A DNA stretch of 64,000 nucleotides from Methanosarcina mazei S-6 (GTDB taxonomy: Archaea; Halobacteriota; Methanosarcinia; Methanosarcinales; Methanosarcinaceae). Location: positions 620,001 through 684,000 of the forward strand of contig NZ_CP009512.1 in assembly GCF_000970205.1 (NCBI RefSeq), given 5' to 3'. The position numbers and the translations under genes were made by a program. Below, piece after piece: positions 63,860 through 64,000 of this stretch. How positions within the stretch are numbered: position 1 is the stretch's first letter; each line of letters opens with the position of its first letter. The notes under the pieces are model-generated. The model was not told where the DNA came from and ran no database searches. It worked only from the letters and a program-made list of their open reading frames with translations.

Positions 63860-64000
63860 TCAGATCCCCAACCTTTCCAGAAGCGGGTCCTTTATACCAA
63901 TATTTTTGAATGCCCTTGCCCTGCGCACGCAGCTTTCACACTTTCCGCAGGGGATTTCCCCTCCGTGATAGCAGCTCCAGCTGTATTCAAGCGGAGCTTC
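63860..64000 (-). CDS. queC: 7-cyano-7-deazaguanine synthase QueC, 3' part only
   Basis: The last 46 codons are in the window: [13 protein letters not shown], then [15 protein letters not shown] with the four zinc-binding cysteines of QueC (SC...C..C..C), ending [10 protein letters not shown]. QueC makes preQ0 from 7-carboxy-7-deazaguanine using ATP and ammonia. The gene continues beyond the right edge. It precedes DUF366 by about 115 bp. Confidence 0.9.
   Translation of the reverse strand, partial: EAPLEYSWSCYHGGEIPCGKCESCVRRARAFKNIGIKDPLLERLGI

Overview
The window is about 64 kb of a Methanosarcina-type genome (order Methanosarcinales; M. mazei-like, but the species cannot be fixed from sequence alone). 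The reasons are a complete A1AO ATP synthase operon in the order H-I-K-E-C-F-A-B-D-G, methanogenesis marker protein 2, a polyprenyl diphosphate synthase beside a radical SAM enzyme, HypF, archaeosine (preQ0) genes, two NifB-type proteins and three DUF1699 paralogues. The DNA is AT-rich between genes, with long low-complexity spacers and at least six different intergenic minisatellites.

Layout. 1-9500: end of a PepSY/chagasin-like protein, ADP-ribosylglycohydrolase, GIY-YIG/DUF123 protein, ACT-metallo-beta-lactamase protein, tRNA-Leu and tRNA-Gly, a small ccmD plus ccmE, polyprenyl synthase, radical SAM protein and an IS200-type element. 10209-18808: ATP synthase operon, including the small ahaG and an elaborate hairpin cluster between ahaK and ahaE. 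19284-30000: hypF, three DUF1699 proteins, a coiled-coil protein, a ChaB-like protein, a DHH phosphoesterase whose reading frame lacks a normal start codon, and a metallophosphoesterase with altered metal ligands.

30091-54914 is accessory DNA. An intact tRNA-Thr gene lies at 54843-54914. Two copies of a fragment resembling its 3' end lie at 30091 and 35111, the second directly before a tyrosine recombinase gene. This is the geometry of an island integrated at the tRNA 3' end. The inner part (35.1-54.8 kb) is a defence island. It holds a type II CBASS operon (CD-NTase, E2-E1 Cap2, JAB Cap3, nuclease-SAVED Cap4, and a trailing winged-helix gene), a divergent CARF-winged-helix regulator, an unrecognised 266-aa protein, and a type I restriction-modification locus (R, S, M) preceded by a second M/S pair. 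The Cap2 gene is split by an IS630-family element at a TA dinucleotide. Removing the element and one TA restores a single 577-aa frame. The outer part (30.1-35.1 kb) holds an ATP-grasp protein, a zinc-ribbon protein, a TnpB-only element and a TPR protein.

54915-64000 returns to core genes: a DUF98 chorismate-lyase-like protein (apparent CTG start), DUF5611, methanogenesis marker 2, a 2[4Fe-4S] ferredoxin, two NifB-type radical SAM proteins, and queD, queE, DUF366 and the end of queC.

The strongest candidate for something new is the pairing of a standalone CARF transcription-factor-like protein with a CBASS operon that contains its own small membrane protein and winged-helix gene, together with the precise IS interruption of its ubiquitin-like ligase. 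All identifications come from reading motifs by eye; no database search was run.
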